The notes: generated from the letters alone by a model not told the origin. Shown: positions 45,716 through 58,519, counted from the stretch's first letter. The stretch is DNA of 64,000 nt from Siphonodentalium dalli (GCA_032622095.1 CP136066.1:227174961-227238960); one strand, 5' to 3'. Numbers and translations are program-made.

Positions 45716-48549
45716 TTAAACACCCCGTGTGAGTGGTATCGCCAAACCGGAAGGTATCGCCAAACCGGACTGAATGGGAAAGTCATTTTCACGTATATTA
45801 TATGGGGATATGATTGTTTCTCATTGTAAAACAGACAACGAACAAAGTATGTGTACGTCCACACGAAGCAGGACTATTTACCCACCCGCTGCCCGTCAGT
45901 TCGCTCAGATCAAATCATTTAATAATTTTATTCAATGGTGTTTTTGCTTTTGCTTACTCAAATTTTCGAGAACATCCGTCCACTAGTATAGTTATTGGTC
46001 TTCTGCGCTGACAAAACAAATGCCTGTATATAGCTGAATATATCAATGAAGCATAGGGTTGAACACAATTTTAAAAATCAGTGGCATTCTCAAATGCGCG
46101 CGATATGGATGGACCACTGTCGGTCCAGATAGAGGTCAAAGTCGCGGACCAAGATGTCACTAAAACCGGATCTTCTGTGCACTAAATATGCAGGGCGAAA
46201 CGCTACGAAGTATCAACGATTTGTTATAATCATGTTATGTTTACAGACTTTATGACTCATTCCCACTCGAGTAGACCGTTACACGACATTGAAACCGAAT
46301 CATCTTATCGAATATGCAATTATATCGTATATATACAAACTATACCATGTCTGGCCTTTTCAAGAGTCACCAGATACTATTGTGACGATTCTATTTTAAC
46401 CCTAAACGTCCATACATATATGATCGCAATGTATTATCTGTGGCACACCTGTGTGCCTTCTCACCTTATATCGATGGGCCTGTCACCTATTTATTGTGTC
46501 TATGTAACACATGTGGTCAGCATGGGCTTACCAAGCTACAACACCACGTATAAACAAAATCTGACTTAGAATTTATTCTCCAATCGCCGGACGTGTTCGG
46601 TATGACACAGTATAAATATTAATACACAATACACACATGTATACATCCATATATAATCGTGGCACATGCAAACGATATAGATAAGAAAATCGTGTACACG
46701 GTACATGGGTGTGTGCGTGTATTGGGTTTGTTGTTGTGGGGTATAGGGTGTGTGCTTGTGGCTTTTATATCGTGTATTAATTGCGTGTTGGTTGGGTGAG
46801 GTTTTGGTTCATGGGCATGGAGTGACTGGCATTCGGATATGAGTGGTGTAACGTATACACAATGCAATTGCCAATACACCATTGAAAGTAATTACACAAA
46901 GCAATTAACAGATACATGTAGGATCCCAGAATCGTCCTTTGGTTATCGATTTACCATGTGGGTATATACATACAATATATACAGCATACGGGTGAAGGGA
47001 CTGATTAAGGTATTACTTACAATATAATAAACGCTCCGCTCCGGGTGATTGCATGCAGACTGGTTGTTTTTGTTTAGTTTAGAGATATAATTGTGATTGT
47101 ATATAATATATCTCCACCCGTGAAAACGAACACGAGACTTGGTGATGAGTATAACCTGTCATGCATCTTATATGCATTTGTCTTCCGGGACAGGATTTGT
47201 TTTGTTGTGGTGTCTCTCTCAAGATCGGTCAAACCATTCGACAGAGAAAAAACGTGGTAGCAATAAATCGAACAATTTGCAATGGTTATTCTGATACAAA
47301 TCTTCGCAAGAAAAGAACATGGTCTATATCCACGAACATACTGGGCTACATCCGAAGCTCACATGTTCTGTTCTCATGGTCGGGTGATTCATCCAATCAT
47401 TCACTTATAGGGATATGACAGTGTTGCGTTGGTGTGACATACCACACCATATACGTTGGTCAACATTATCAACATTGGGAAATGTCTTGCCCGACACAAC
47501 CTCAGTTGGCAATTTCATACTAAAAATTGTTTCACATTTTTTCAGAATTTAGTCTGTAAATTATTTTCAGACAAAAAACCCGCATATTTAGATAATTTAA
47601 ATAATTTCCGCCAAATTTATGAACTAAATGGTCACCAGATGAAAAAATCTAAACTTAGGGGCTATCATATCCAAAAGTTGGAAGAACCCGTTGTAAACTC
47701 GATGGAAACTCGAACCTAACAGGGGTGCAAAATTGCAAATAGAAGTTCCTGAAAGGGGGTGCTTCAAGAACTCTATGTGAACACCCCAGCAGGGACCCTC
47801 TAGTCCTGCTAACTCGTGATTTACACTGATTTAATGTTTCCATTCGTTGTACAGTTCCGGGCCTATAATATCGAATAAAACAGAATAGCCTCTAATATTA
47901 ATATGACATTAGAACATAAAACACAAACAAACATATACGTTTTCGCCCTTGCACATGCACCCTCACCATAAAGATGGTCCATGTGCCGGCTGTCCGAATG
48001 ATAATGGGATATTTTCAAGCAGAAACTGTCAAAATGCGAAGTATATCATCCGCATCTTTGACATCCCAAATCCGGTTTGGGGATATCTCATCGCAGGATC
48101 GATCTGCGGCTTTTACCACCCGAAATTATGACGGGTACCCACACTTGGTCATGGATAGTATTATTGGGAACCGCTCTGTAGGCTAGACAATTTTATGGTT
48201 AATTAAACATTTATTTTTCTATTGATACACGCATTCTCCGCCATCAATAGCTGGTAATCATGTTTCAAACGAACTACCTAACGTAAAAAAGTGTCTACTA
48301 TTTATGATAAAATCGGAAATGAGCCGGAATTTCCATTAAATTTATTGGGGGTGAGTGCAACCTATGGTCGCTTACCAATTGAAGGAACATTCCGCTTTAC
48401 GAAATTATGTTTTGAATAGTGGATATCACCATTGAACTGGGAGATACATATATTCATCTCAGGGAAGATATGTTCATGTATCAAAACCGCATGGTCCGAT
48501 TTGGCGATACCTTCCGGTTTGGCGATACCACATACACGGGGGTGTTAAA
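45716..48549. mobile_element. 2.8 kb TIR element, 5-bp TTAAA flanks
   Basis: The element spans 45721-48544. Its ends are CACCCC(C)GTGTR, then GTGGTATCGCCAAACCGGAA, about 48 bp of inverted match. The left end adds a second GGTATCGCCAAACCGG. TTAAA at 45716-45720 and 48545-48549 is the duplication; it contains TTAA but the TIR register favours 5 bp. Open frames inside (46237-46569, 47161-47418, 47456-47719) have no recognisable domain, so it is non-autonomous or encodes something I cannot identify. Confidence 0.75.
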
Positions 48550-48652
48550 GGCGAAGAACGTATAATGGTTGTATCGCCATCAACATTAATTCGAATTTTA
48601 AAGTAGTTTGAAAAGCTTAACGCATCCTCAATTTACGCCATCGGATACTATA

Positions 48653-48829
48653 AGTACACTCTAAGAATTAGGGGTTCTTTGGGGGTTCTTCTGTGGAACC
48701 TTATGATATGGTTCTTCAGTAGAACCTTATGATGGGGTCCTTTGAAGCACCAAATAAGGTGCTCCTATTGTGACAAGGTGAAGAACCTTTTTGGATTCTC
48801 TGAAGGACTTCTGGTTCTAAGAGTGTAGT
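48653..48829. mobile_element. 171-bp MITE, ACACTCTAAGAA ends
   Basis: Ends ACACTCTAAGAA (48656) and TTCTAAGAGTGT (ending 48826), flanked by AGT on both sides. The interior repeats 'ggttctt...gaaccttatgat'. The short length and symmetrical ends are typical of a MITE; superfamily undecided. Confidence 0.65.
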
Positions 48830-48918
48830 ACTAACATAAAACTCAGATATTTTATTGTTTTGAACAGGAAAAGCGGGGGTTAATATGCGATAGCTCTTTT
48901 ATCTTTGTTTCAGCCAAT

Positions 48919-49276
48919 CATTGAAATAGTGTGTCTGCCATTTGCACACAGCGGGGAAGCGTCACTAAATTCACCCTTAGGGGACCTCATTCTGCATAGG
49001 CATCATCTTCTTGAAAGTATCTGGTCTCAAATTAATTTTGTTACTTTTTCCTCTTCTGTTCAGTTTATATATCCCCTCAGAAGATAAATGCATAATCGAG
49101 GTGACTAATGTGTCAACATCACCAATTTCAACTTCAATCTGATCCCAGGTCTCCCATAGCAGTTGATGCCTCAGCAAAATGAGGTTCACAGAGGATGAAT
49201 TTGGTGACGCTAGTCCGCAGTGCGAGATTGTGTCACTAAATTCACCCTCTCTGATGACCTCATTTTGACTATGACA
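48919..49276. mobile_element. Double-hairpin element, copy 2
   Basis: It corresponds to 36693-37099. The left hairpin is reduced to one arm (48950-48995) and the spacer is conserved ('atatcccct', 'cataatcgaggtg', 'caatctgatccca'). The right hairpin is complete (49173-49267) and the outer end is 'tgacagac'. Confidence 0.7.
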
Positions 49277-49970
49277 GACAAGGCTTTGTTTCAGTCGTAA
49301 CGTATACGTCATTAGAAAAGATGGTTCAATTTAGGTCTAAACATTGTGTCATTAGTAAGTTCATGTTCTTCTGATTCATGCCCGGTTCCGAAGTTTATAT
49401 ATATTAAATATAGACATATTATGTTCTTATACCAATCATAAATATCGCACAAATAGCATGTTATTGTCAACATCGTATGCATGTTAGCAAACCAAAGCCA
49501 AGCTAGGTTCTAGTACACTACGTAAAGGGTTTGCGATTTATAAGCAAAACACTCAACACGGGGTAGATCCCACTACGGGACTTTGGTTACAACTGTACCA
49601 TTGTAACCCACAACCAAGGCCACCCGCGCCTTTAAAGAATTGCAACATGGCTGTTTGCGCTCTAAAAGACACATGATATTATTCGCTTTTAATTTCGTTC
49701 CGGTCAGTGAATACCTTAACCACCTTTCCTCGAGCAGAAAGACGCATTGAAGTAATAAAAACACTACTTCGGTTGTGTGATACCCATAATGTATGAGCAG
49801 GTGGATGCTCGTATCCCGGTCCCACAGTAGAGGCACCCCTGTCTTGGACTCCGGTAGTGGAACTTCACTAATGATGTCCAGAGCAGTCTACCTTGCGGCA
49901 GTTTATAAATGTCAGGATAAGAGTAAGAAAAGCAAAGAATATAAGTCTAGACTACCTTGTAAGGCTTCGA

Positions 49971-50457
49971 TTAAAGGTACTCAATCCGAACAGAGGGTCC
50001 CCATCTCAACAGTTTCCAACAACAACAATCCGATCAGAGGGTCCTATATTACTATTTCTTTGGCTTTGGGGGTAAAAAATATTTGATTCGAGTCGAGGAA
50101 CCCATCAAACAAAGCTCAGAGTTATTAGATATTGATTTTTGAAATTTGTTATATTCTTGAGATGAGTACTAATAATTGCCGTCAATTTCGTAACCTGCTC
50201 GAGATGTGTACACCAAAACACTATTCAAACAGACAAGGATGGATAACTCTAAAATCAAGTGGTAATAATAACGCAATTTTGACTGTGTTCTGGGCCAGAA
50301 AGTATTCCCGATAATGAAAAATGATAGATTTCTAAAATCGATATCTAACAAATTTGAGCTTTGATGGGTGACTTCCTCGACTCGAATCAAATATTTTTGA
50401 CCCCGAAGCCATTGAAATAGTAATTGAGAGAAGTTTTATCGGATTGAGTACCTTTAA
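49971..50457. mobile_element. 479-bp TTAA MITE, copy B (inverted to copy A)
   Basis: The element spans 49975-50453 with the same TIR AGGTACTCAATCCG. TTAA is at 49971-49974 and 50454-50457. Full-length similarity to 39499-39978 in the opposite orientation, differing by scattered substitutions and one net base in length. Confidence 0.9.
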
Positions 50458-51300
50458 TGTGAACCATGTACATTCGAAAGGATGTCATTTCTATATTTCG
50501 GTATGAATAATGTTCGGGAATTGGAGTTCCAGAATTTAGCCAATATATCAACGCTCAGTTTGTTTTCTCTGATAAATTAGCTGTCAAATAATGTGTATAA
50601 TTTTCTCAAAGGCCTTCCAAACAGTGATATTTGAGTGATATTATATAAACACATAAAAAAAGAAAGTCCCCCTAATTTAATGTGTAATATTTTCGGAGAT
50701 ATTGGTTGGATTTTGGTGAATCGTCCCACAAATGATTACTGGAGCTAGAGACACAACTCTTGTGAAGAACAGCCATGTAAGTGGTGTTACGGACGACTGA
50801 GCACGAGTTTATTGGGGAGGGGTTCTTTTCAAAAATGGCAAACACACAGAGTGATCTCGGCCACAGTATTGTTTCCTTGATTACACATTGTGCACTTGCC
50901 TGTAGTTTTTGTCAGAAAATGATGTTGTGAGTCCCCCTGCATGTTTTATAGCATAACTTTGCCGAATGGGAACAGTATGTACCCGGTCCATACTCATTCC
51001 CTTCAGTCATTCCATGCCCCTTAGATAGTACGAGCGTCTTCTTAGCATCAATCGTAAAATTGGGCATAAGTGTATTTTGAGTATGTTAGTACTATATTAC
51101 TATATATTTGAGAAATCGTTGATAAAAATGGGCGTAAGTATATTTTCGATAGTCATAGAGCAGGTTGTCATAGTTATATTTGAGCGTCATGTGGGTGTGG
51201 GTATATTTTTGACTAACAAGTTGGTTCATCGTGTATAAGTGTGAAGTTGTCACCTCTTTTTTGTGAACTTTGTAATCTCGGCCGACTATTGCGAAGAATT
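50458..51300. other. Non-coding region
   Basis: No gene recognised. 51050-51200 has loose repeats of 'gggcrtaagtrtattttgagt'. Confidence 0.4.
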
Positions 51301-51500
51301 GGCTGACACATCAACCAAATAATCTCAGCTTAAGATGGCTTAACCAAATTATTTGCGTAAAGGTTCAGACAGGCATACATCTTACTGAAAATAATCACGA
51401 CCGACAATATAATTGCGATTAAAATGGCTGACGCATCAACCAAATAATCTCAGTTTAAGATGGCTTAACCAAAATATTTGCGTAAAGGTTCAGACCCGCA
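51300..51500 (+). repeat. Direct repeat, 128-bp spacing
   Basis: 'ggctgacacatcaaccaaat' followed by 'gatggcttaaccaaattatttgcgtaaaggttcagac' occurs at about 51300-51372 and again at 51428-51492. Confidence 0.75.
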
Positions 51501-51800
51501 TACAGCTTTCTGTATTTTGGCCAACTATATATTTGTTAATTTAATACAAGTTTCAGACAAATTATAATATTTTTCATGAAACTCTGTATTGTTTGTAACA
51601 TTTTTTGTTTTTGTTAATTTTATTAATTGATGTGTAGAAATAGCTTAACTAGTTTATATACCAATTATATGTGTACAGCTGTTCACATTTGATTTTAGGT
51701 ATATATTCTCGACAAAAAGTATATATTGTCATATAATATTCTACCACACGATATCGATAAACATGATGATGGAAGAAATATTCCAACTATTTATTCTTAG

Positions 51801-52087
51801 GCATAACATGGTTGTGTGTAATTGTTGGAAATCAATTAAATGACCAACACGTCGTGAACAAGGACCTCTACAATGAAGATGATGAGCAACCTCTTTTCGA
51901 CTGGCCTGAGGCACTGCGAAATGGAATGAATGCTGATGACGACAGCGGATCTGAGAATTGGTCCTCTGAAAGTTCTTATCGGGACATAGAAGCAGAATTC
52001 TGGAGCACCAGCTCACAATCCTCTTGTACGAGTTCAGAATGTCCCAGTTACCAACACCAGCTCGAGGATTGGGACCTAGAAATATAA
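51801..52087 (+). CDS. Possible terminal exon, acidic Ser/Asp-rich C-terminus
   Basis: An acceptor-like sequence (pyrimidine-rich 'ttattcttag', AG at 51799-51800) precedes a frame open from 51803 to TAA at 52085. It encodes about 94 residues, including EDDEQPLFDWPEAL, NADDDSGSENWSSESSY and SQSSCTSSECPSY. There is no in-frame ATG, so it is read as a 3' exon. A further in-frame ATG frame of 25 codons (52091-52168, ending SDDSVDWN) follows one codon after the stop and keeps the same acidic Ser/Asp/Trp character. AATAAA lies at 52223. The composition is unlike the surrounding repeats. No domain is recognised and upstream exons are not visible. Confidence 0.5.
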
Positions 52088-52222
52088 CTAATGGAGGAGT
52101 ATACATATCTGCTGGACAGTGCTTATTCGTCCGAGGAATTCTCTGATGATTCTGTCGACTGGAATTAAAATCAGTTACGCTATGACACTCTATGTTGTAT
52201 AATGTATTTTTATGTCATCACC

Positions 52223-52228
52223 AATAAA
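52223..52228 (+). promoter_or_regulatory. Polyadenylation signal AATAAA
   Basis: AATAAA 136 bp after the first stop and 55 bp after the second stop of the putative terminal exon. A GT/T-rich downstream element is only weakly present. Confidence 0.45.
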
Positions 52229-54589
52229 TGCATGTATAATCGATTATCTTTTCAATAATAATATCTTTCTGGGTTCTATCGTGGTAAAAATCTTTTACAA
52301 TTTATTGACAAGAGATTTTCCACTCAATGTTTGTCACAGACCTAAGTCATAATACTCCACTCCCCCCCCCCCCAACAACCCCCTCCTCCCCATCCCCAAC
52401 CACCTTCCCATCTCACACCACTTACCCACACCTATTCATGCGCGTATATATTGTACAATGTGTACGTGTCGGAGCACACGACATCCAAATAAGGAGTATT
52501 GCCTCATAGTAAAGTAACTCTCTTTATTCATCTTTCAACATAAATGACAAACGATTATTCTATCAACACACAAGTAAAATGCACATCACACGCATGGCAA
52601 GTCAGACACAAGAGTTCTAATTTGCTCCAATTTTGACAAGTTGCTTGCGAAAATTGTCAACAAAACTACCGTTCTGATCCTCCATTATGTCATTAAGTTT
52701 TTAGTGCGGGTATTGTTCGCAAAGCACATAGGAAACTGGACTTTGGGGCGATCGGTTTTCGCCATTTTGTTCGGAAAACCCCGCGCTATATATAGAAACG
52801 GAAACTAGAATACCCAGAACAAACAGCGGATTATGCCGCAGTTATTCGGACCACTTCGGCTTTCAGTTAAAACAGAGAAACAAGGTGATGTTTGTGGCAA
52901 CCAACTGGAATATTCTATGTGTAATTTAACATTAAAGTTAAATTATTATACACCATTATGACCATAAGATGTCACCATTTCCGATGTATAAAGCATCACG
53001 TATTGATTTGCTAGGTAAATCGAGTAAAATACACCACAAATCCCCGCCACAAATCCTGGGTGTAAGTCGTGTTATAAGAAGCCTATGCAGGCGGGCTTGG
53101 ACTAAATTCAGCATCTCGCCATACCAATATCTTAGCTGGTTTTAGTACGAGAAGACTTGGACTACTGAAAACTGTGTCCTTGTTGTCATATTTTCAAAAC
53201 AGCCACCACTCAATGCATTTTGATTGGATCCTGTCCGACTAATTAATATTAATACACATGTGAGTTTCTTATAATTACTCACTCTCAGGCCACATGTCTT
53301 GATCATATTTCACCATAAGTCTCAAGAGACGCCTTTTGAAATGAGTTGAAAATGTTACTGTGCCCCTCTGAGTGATCTTATGTTATCATTTTTGTTGGCA
53401 ACCGATCAAATGCCCCAGTTCCGAGCCGATACCTTGCCATTTAATCGTATATTTTGCATCATTAAACATATTTTGGCAGGCATTTCGACACATTTCCTGT
53501 CGCTAGTTGCGGTACCACTTGCATAGGCCTACCGTTACTCATGATACAATTCTTTGCGGAATGTGCTCTGCATGGGATGGAAGTATCGTCCAGTTATGTG
53601 GAGGATTCAGACATATTGCATAATATATCCGGGTCCTACTAAACTACGAACACAAACGAACACAGGTCTAAAAAGCGGAAAAGAAGGCTGAAATTTGGTT
53701 TGTGGGTGCGTGTGGGTCCATGCTATGGGTATGTGGTGTTATTTCTTACTTTGATGACTTAATTTTTGTGTTATTAGCATTATTTGAATACAAAGTTACT
53801 AAGCAACGAACATAATATTAGCGGCAGTGCAAATGCTACCAGGTGTTAATTAACTACGCTTACTCTGTCTTCTTGTTAATTGCACATCTGTGAGTTGTTT
53901 TTACTGCAAAGGTGATTGTCAGTTTTGTCACTGATGGCAATAAAAACACGGGAAACTTCGGCGTTTTAATGCATAGCTAACAAAACATTTGAGTGAATGT
54001 GAGTGAGTCATTGGTGTCAGTCTCGGAGATGACTATATATGCCCTATATTTTGCGCTTTGGTAAATTCTATTTCTGTTTGCTTTCCTGGATCCACGCATA
54101 CGCTATGCACCAGGAATTACTATGCTCATGAAACAACAAAACTCTATCGGAAAGCCACCCCTGTTGTGATCACAATGATCCAAGTCCCATAAAAATCGCG
54201 CAATAAATAAGCCGAGAAATAAATTAATAATACCGCCACCGGCTGTCGACTGTCTCCGTCACAAAACCTCGCATGACGTCAAGCGAGGTAAACTAATTAA
54301 AAACACGGAGTCGGAGTTAATTATGTCTACCTATATAACGATGGAAAATCCAAAATAGACATTAGTGCGTGAGCGTGATGGAATTACTGTGGGCTATATC
54401 AATATAATTGTGTACACATGGTTAATTGTCATCGCGCGGTAAGTCATAATATTGAAGTTATCCACTAACACAAGTGGTATGGAATAATTCGAGATATATA
54501 GTTCAAATGTTTATTTCTCAAGTAAATCATGTTACATGGTATTATAAGAATATAATACATACTAATACAATACAATACATGGTATGCAG
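52229..54589. other. Non-coding region
   Basis: No gene recognised across 2.3 kb. It includes a C/A-rich low-complexity patch (52360-52430). Confidence 0.45.
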
Positions 54590-56430
54590 CAGTGGAAAAG
54601 GGTTTTTCAGTGTGAGGGGGGAGCTATTCAATATTTATATTATGGGGCATCACAATGTTGTTTGATGACATGCATCACTAAATCGCGCTATCTCCTCGAA
54701 ACTGTTGGAGATATCGTGACTGAGTGCAGATATCACGCATTATTCGTGATTAACTCTTGCGTTTTGTATAAATTTGGAGAGTTTAATCAATATATTCTTG
54801 TTTTTGGTGTTAAACAATTTAGTAAAATTAACTAAATTCGTATAATTTCGAAAGAATTTGGGAATATATTTTTTTCTCAGAAAATCAAGCGAAGAGCAAA
54901 TACAATGATATTCGTCTCCACGTAACCCTATATTACATCTCGTGCATAATCTATCTTTCCGATTGGTATCAGTCCATGATCCAGTTTCAATGGGAAGTCT
55001 GTGATTGGACATTCGAAATCTAGTAAGGATAATTGCATCCTTGTGATTCAAAATTTTCAGATAGTATTCAAGGCCAAATATTGTTTTCATTTTTTTGTAT
55101 GTGGTCATTTACTTGATTGTTCCATATTACTTTTCCATTGCAGTACGCATTGGTCCTTCAGTGTTTGTTGGACAATATTATTCATATTTACGACATCAAT
55201 GGTAATGTTATCCTGGTCCCACCATAGAGACGGTAGCCCCCATTCAATTAGAATCTTATGGATATATGATAGCCATGGATGCTTATATTCACCATTTCTA
55301 TACCAATTTAACAGAAGTGAGTACATCATCCTACTCATTCTGCTATCATTACACTTAACTAATTTTGCCCAGTATTATACCATTCGACATTTTACATCAA
55401 GCTCTAATGGGAACATTCCTGTCTCGCCATATACCATTAGCGATGTTGTACTTGTTTTACATTAAGGATAAATTTAAAAAAATTTAATTGTAATTTTTCT
55501 TGGGATTCTAGACATCCATAACCCCATGATTCTGTCCCATATAGTAGGATAGGTTTGACAGTTTTATTGAACAAGTCTAACTGACATTCGAATGGCAAGG
55601 ACAATTGGCGTAATTTATGATTAAGACCATACATAGATCGGGTAGCTCTTGTAATCAGGTCATTTTTTGCTTTGGAAAACGTGTTTAATTTAGTAAAAAT
55701 AATTCCAAGATATTTGTAATGAGTGACATATTCAATATGTGTTCCATTAATGTATAACTTACGTCTTGGGGTACGCCCTTTTCCGAATACCATAATCTTT
55801 GTTTTCGACGGATTGACATTTAATTTCCAAAATTAACAATAGTCATCAAAAATGCTAAAATATTTTTTCATATCATTCCACTTTCTGAAAATATTACAGT
55901 ATCATCAGCATAAACCATTAAATAAAGTTTTTCATACGTTTTAAGTTCATCAGTAATTATCGTTTGCAATCGGTGTAGGCCTGGGACATTATTAGTTTCA
56001 AAGAAACTCTCTAAATCATTGAGGTAGATTGAAAATAAAAAAGATGACAAATTTTCACCCTGGAGCACTCCAGAGTACGTTCTGTAAGTATCTGATGTGT
56101 CGCCATTGATTCTAACCAGGGATTTGACACTTCTGTACATGTTTTAGTAAGTCTGAAACACCTTTCGTTGATACCAGACGTCAAATTTTTTTGCCACAGG
56201 CCAGTATGCCATACAGTGTCAAATGCCTGTTTGAAATCAATGAAGGCACAAAAGAATTTCATTTCGCATTGCTCCATTATTGAACACAAAAATGTAATGC
56301 AACAATGTTATCAGATTGTAGATTAATCAAGAGTTAATAATTTTGGTGAAGAGCTTGCCAAGGCAACTCATTATAGTTATAGGACGATAATATTCTGGAC
56401 ATAATAAGTCGCCTTTCTTTTAAGAATGAC
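54590..56430 (-). pseudogene. LINE remnant: RT domain to C-terminal zinc knuckle
   Basis: Read on the minus strand from about 56420: RPITIMSCLGKLFTKI, FFCAFIDFKQAFDTVW (about 56250), GVLQGENLSSFLFSIYLNDL (about 56060), YADD (55912-55901, the catalytic aspartates), then NPSKTKIMVFGKG, YLGIIFTK and ILLYGTESWGYG. The C-terminal region is NHRLPIETGSW followed by CTRCNIGLRGDEYHCIC (zinc-knuckle-like). It is broken by several frameshifts and stops, including one just after YADD. The 3' end carries (GTATT)-like repeats near 54575-54590. It lacks the 5' endonuclease part. The sequence has the jockey/CR1-type organisation, but the clade is not fixed. Confidence 0.85.
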
Positions 56431-56447
56431 TGGTTAACAGACTAATC

Positions 56448-57140
56448 AGGGGGGGGGGGGGGTAGTAAAATATTTGCAGGAACGTATGCCAGGGTGATGG
56501 GTGGCCCAAGGTCCAAAAAAGCGCGTTTTTACAACCTCATGCAATTTTTTTTACTGAAAACCGTTTGTCCTTTATTTGACAATTGTAACAGTTTAAAACA
56601 TATTATAAGAATTTATAACAGCAAAACCACCATATTTATGATACTGGGACCTTAGTGGAAAAACAAGATCATATCCGATAAAAATGGTTTACATGTACTT
56701 AACTACTCAGCTGGTAGACCATTATATTCAGGTTGAAATCTAAGATGACATTAAGCTATGGCATGTTGCATATGGGGCGGGTAAGTGAAAAATGTTCTTC
56801 CCGACATCTTCGGAAAGAAGCTTCGAGAAATGTAAAACTGAAATAAACCTGTCTTGATGTAACTAAAGCCTAGATCATTGTGTGCATGGAAAAAGAACGA
56901 GCAACAGTTACTGTCTCAAACATTAATGTGACTATCAATGGCTAGAATATAACTGTCATAAGACTGTTCATCGGTACATCAAGCCAATCAGTGAAATATT
57001 TGCATGTCTATCAACTCATGATCGGTTACTCTCAACACCTAAAATATCCAAGTCGGGCATAGTGACTGTTTGTCATTTATTATAACAGAGGTTGCTCCAG
57101 TAGACTAACAAAAGTGTTAAGGCGTAATGCTAGGATGAAA
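56448..57140. other. Non-coding; G-run element then nothing recognised
   Basis: 56448-56560 is a copy of the G/C-run dispersed element ('gcaggaacgtatgccagggtg'). The rest is AT-rich, with no gene. Confidence 0.45.
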
Positions 57141-57149
57141 CTTCGTATG

Positions 57150-57480
57150 TGAGGGTACTATCGGTCGGGAAGTGGCATAGGCATATTAATTTTCAGATCT
57201 GTTTTTTCGCCGTTTTGCGCTAATATATTTCAGTTCGGTGCTCACAAATCGATTCCATATTGCGCGAATAGTAAATTGCCAGTCATATAATTTGTGTGGC
57301 GCTTCCTCTTTCCAATGATGTATCACACGCCTGTGTACGTTTTCTACCTTAATTATCGGGAAGAACGAAGGACCATGCTTCGCTCATCGAAAAACATTCC
57401 GTAAATATATTACGCCGTCAACAGATCGTGACGTGATCGCGTTTAACTCTTAACCGGTCGATGTCGCGTTAACTCATCAC
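57150..57480 (+). repeat. Fragment related to the Helitron-like array interior
   Basis: 'ggcataggcatattaattttcagatctg', 'agttcggtgctyacaaatcgattc' and 'cctctttccaa' recur at 62320-62520 in the same order. This places a detached piece of the array's outermost unit next to the LINE remnant. Confidence 0.65.
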
Positions 57481-57489
57481 CGTCCGAGG

Positions 57490-58519
57490 TATCCGCAAAT
57501 TTATGTACGATGGAAAGGAACTAGAAAGAGTTAAAAAATTCAATTATCTTCGCATAGTTCTACTAAATCCGGTTCATTCTCTGAAGCAAAAACATTACTT
57601 GCAATTAATGCCACAAAATCAATGTTTTCTGTAATCTCTAAGTCAAGAACACACTGTTTATCAGTCAAAACCCAGTTTGAGTTATTTGATTTACAAGTAT
57701 TACCGATTCTCACATACAGATGTGAAATTTGGGGCTTCGGTAATAACGATATACTTGAAAATATTCATAGGAAATTCATTAAACATATTCTGAAACTTAA
57801 ACCTTCAACACCAAACTTCATGATTTATGGCGAAAGCGGAAGATCACCGATTGACGTAACAATCCATTTCAGAATGGTGAAGTATTAGGCTAAAATAATG
57901 AACATGAATGGAAACAGATACTGTAAAAACCTATACAACTTAGCTAGAACATTTCATAAAAATACTCTGCCTAGCTTTTTGTGGATAAGAAAGATCCGAC
58001 TTATTCTGATAAATTGTGGTCAGGGCACCTCCTACAAACTGATCACCTGTCGTTTCCAGAAACAATCTTAGAGTATGTAAAATGTAGTCTGATTAGCAAA
58101 TACAGAGATAGTTGGCAAAACGAATTAGACCTATCAAGTAGAGGTAAAATATATCGCATATTCAAGCATGACATTAACTTTGAAGAATATTTGAATACAT
58201 TGGACGACAGAAATAGAACCACATTGTGTAAATTTCGCACAAGCAATCATAGATTACCAATTGAAACCAGCCGGTGGTCATGCCACATTGGATGCGACGA
58301 CATATGTACCAATTGCGATGATGGGAGGGTCGGTGACGAATTTCATTATTGTTTGAATGCAAGAAATTTACTGAACAACGTACACGGTATTTGCCAAGAG
58401 AATGTCTGGGCCGACCAATACAATAATCATGAATGATATTCTGAACATGACGGATGTAGCTTCCTTGCGAAGGTTGTGTGCTTTTATCCGTATTATTAAC
58501 CAGGGGTTTTCATAACGTG
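57490..58519 (+). pseudogene. LINE C-terminal remnant, plus strand
   Basis: FMYDGKELERVKKFNYL (57500), VLPILTYRCEIWGFG (57690), KLKPSTPNFMIYGESGRSP (57800) and NHRLPIETSRW (58245) followed by CTNCDDGRVGDEFHYCL lead to a short C-terminal stretch ILNMTDVASLRRLCAFI ending TAA at 58517-58519. It is the same family as 54590-56430 and 24440-27815, with at least two frameshifts. Its 3' end runs into a (GTT)n/(GAT)n microsatellite. Confidence 0.85.

Noticed and set aside
46237-47719. Several 85-110 residue ORFs inside the 2.8 kb TIR element
   Set aside because: No domain, no splice-supported structure and no transposase motif could be seen; kept only as part of the element.
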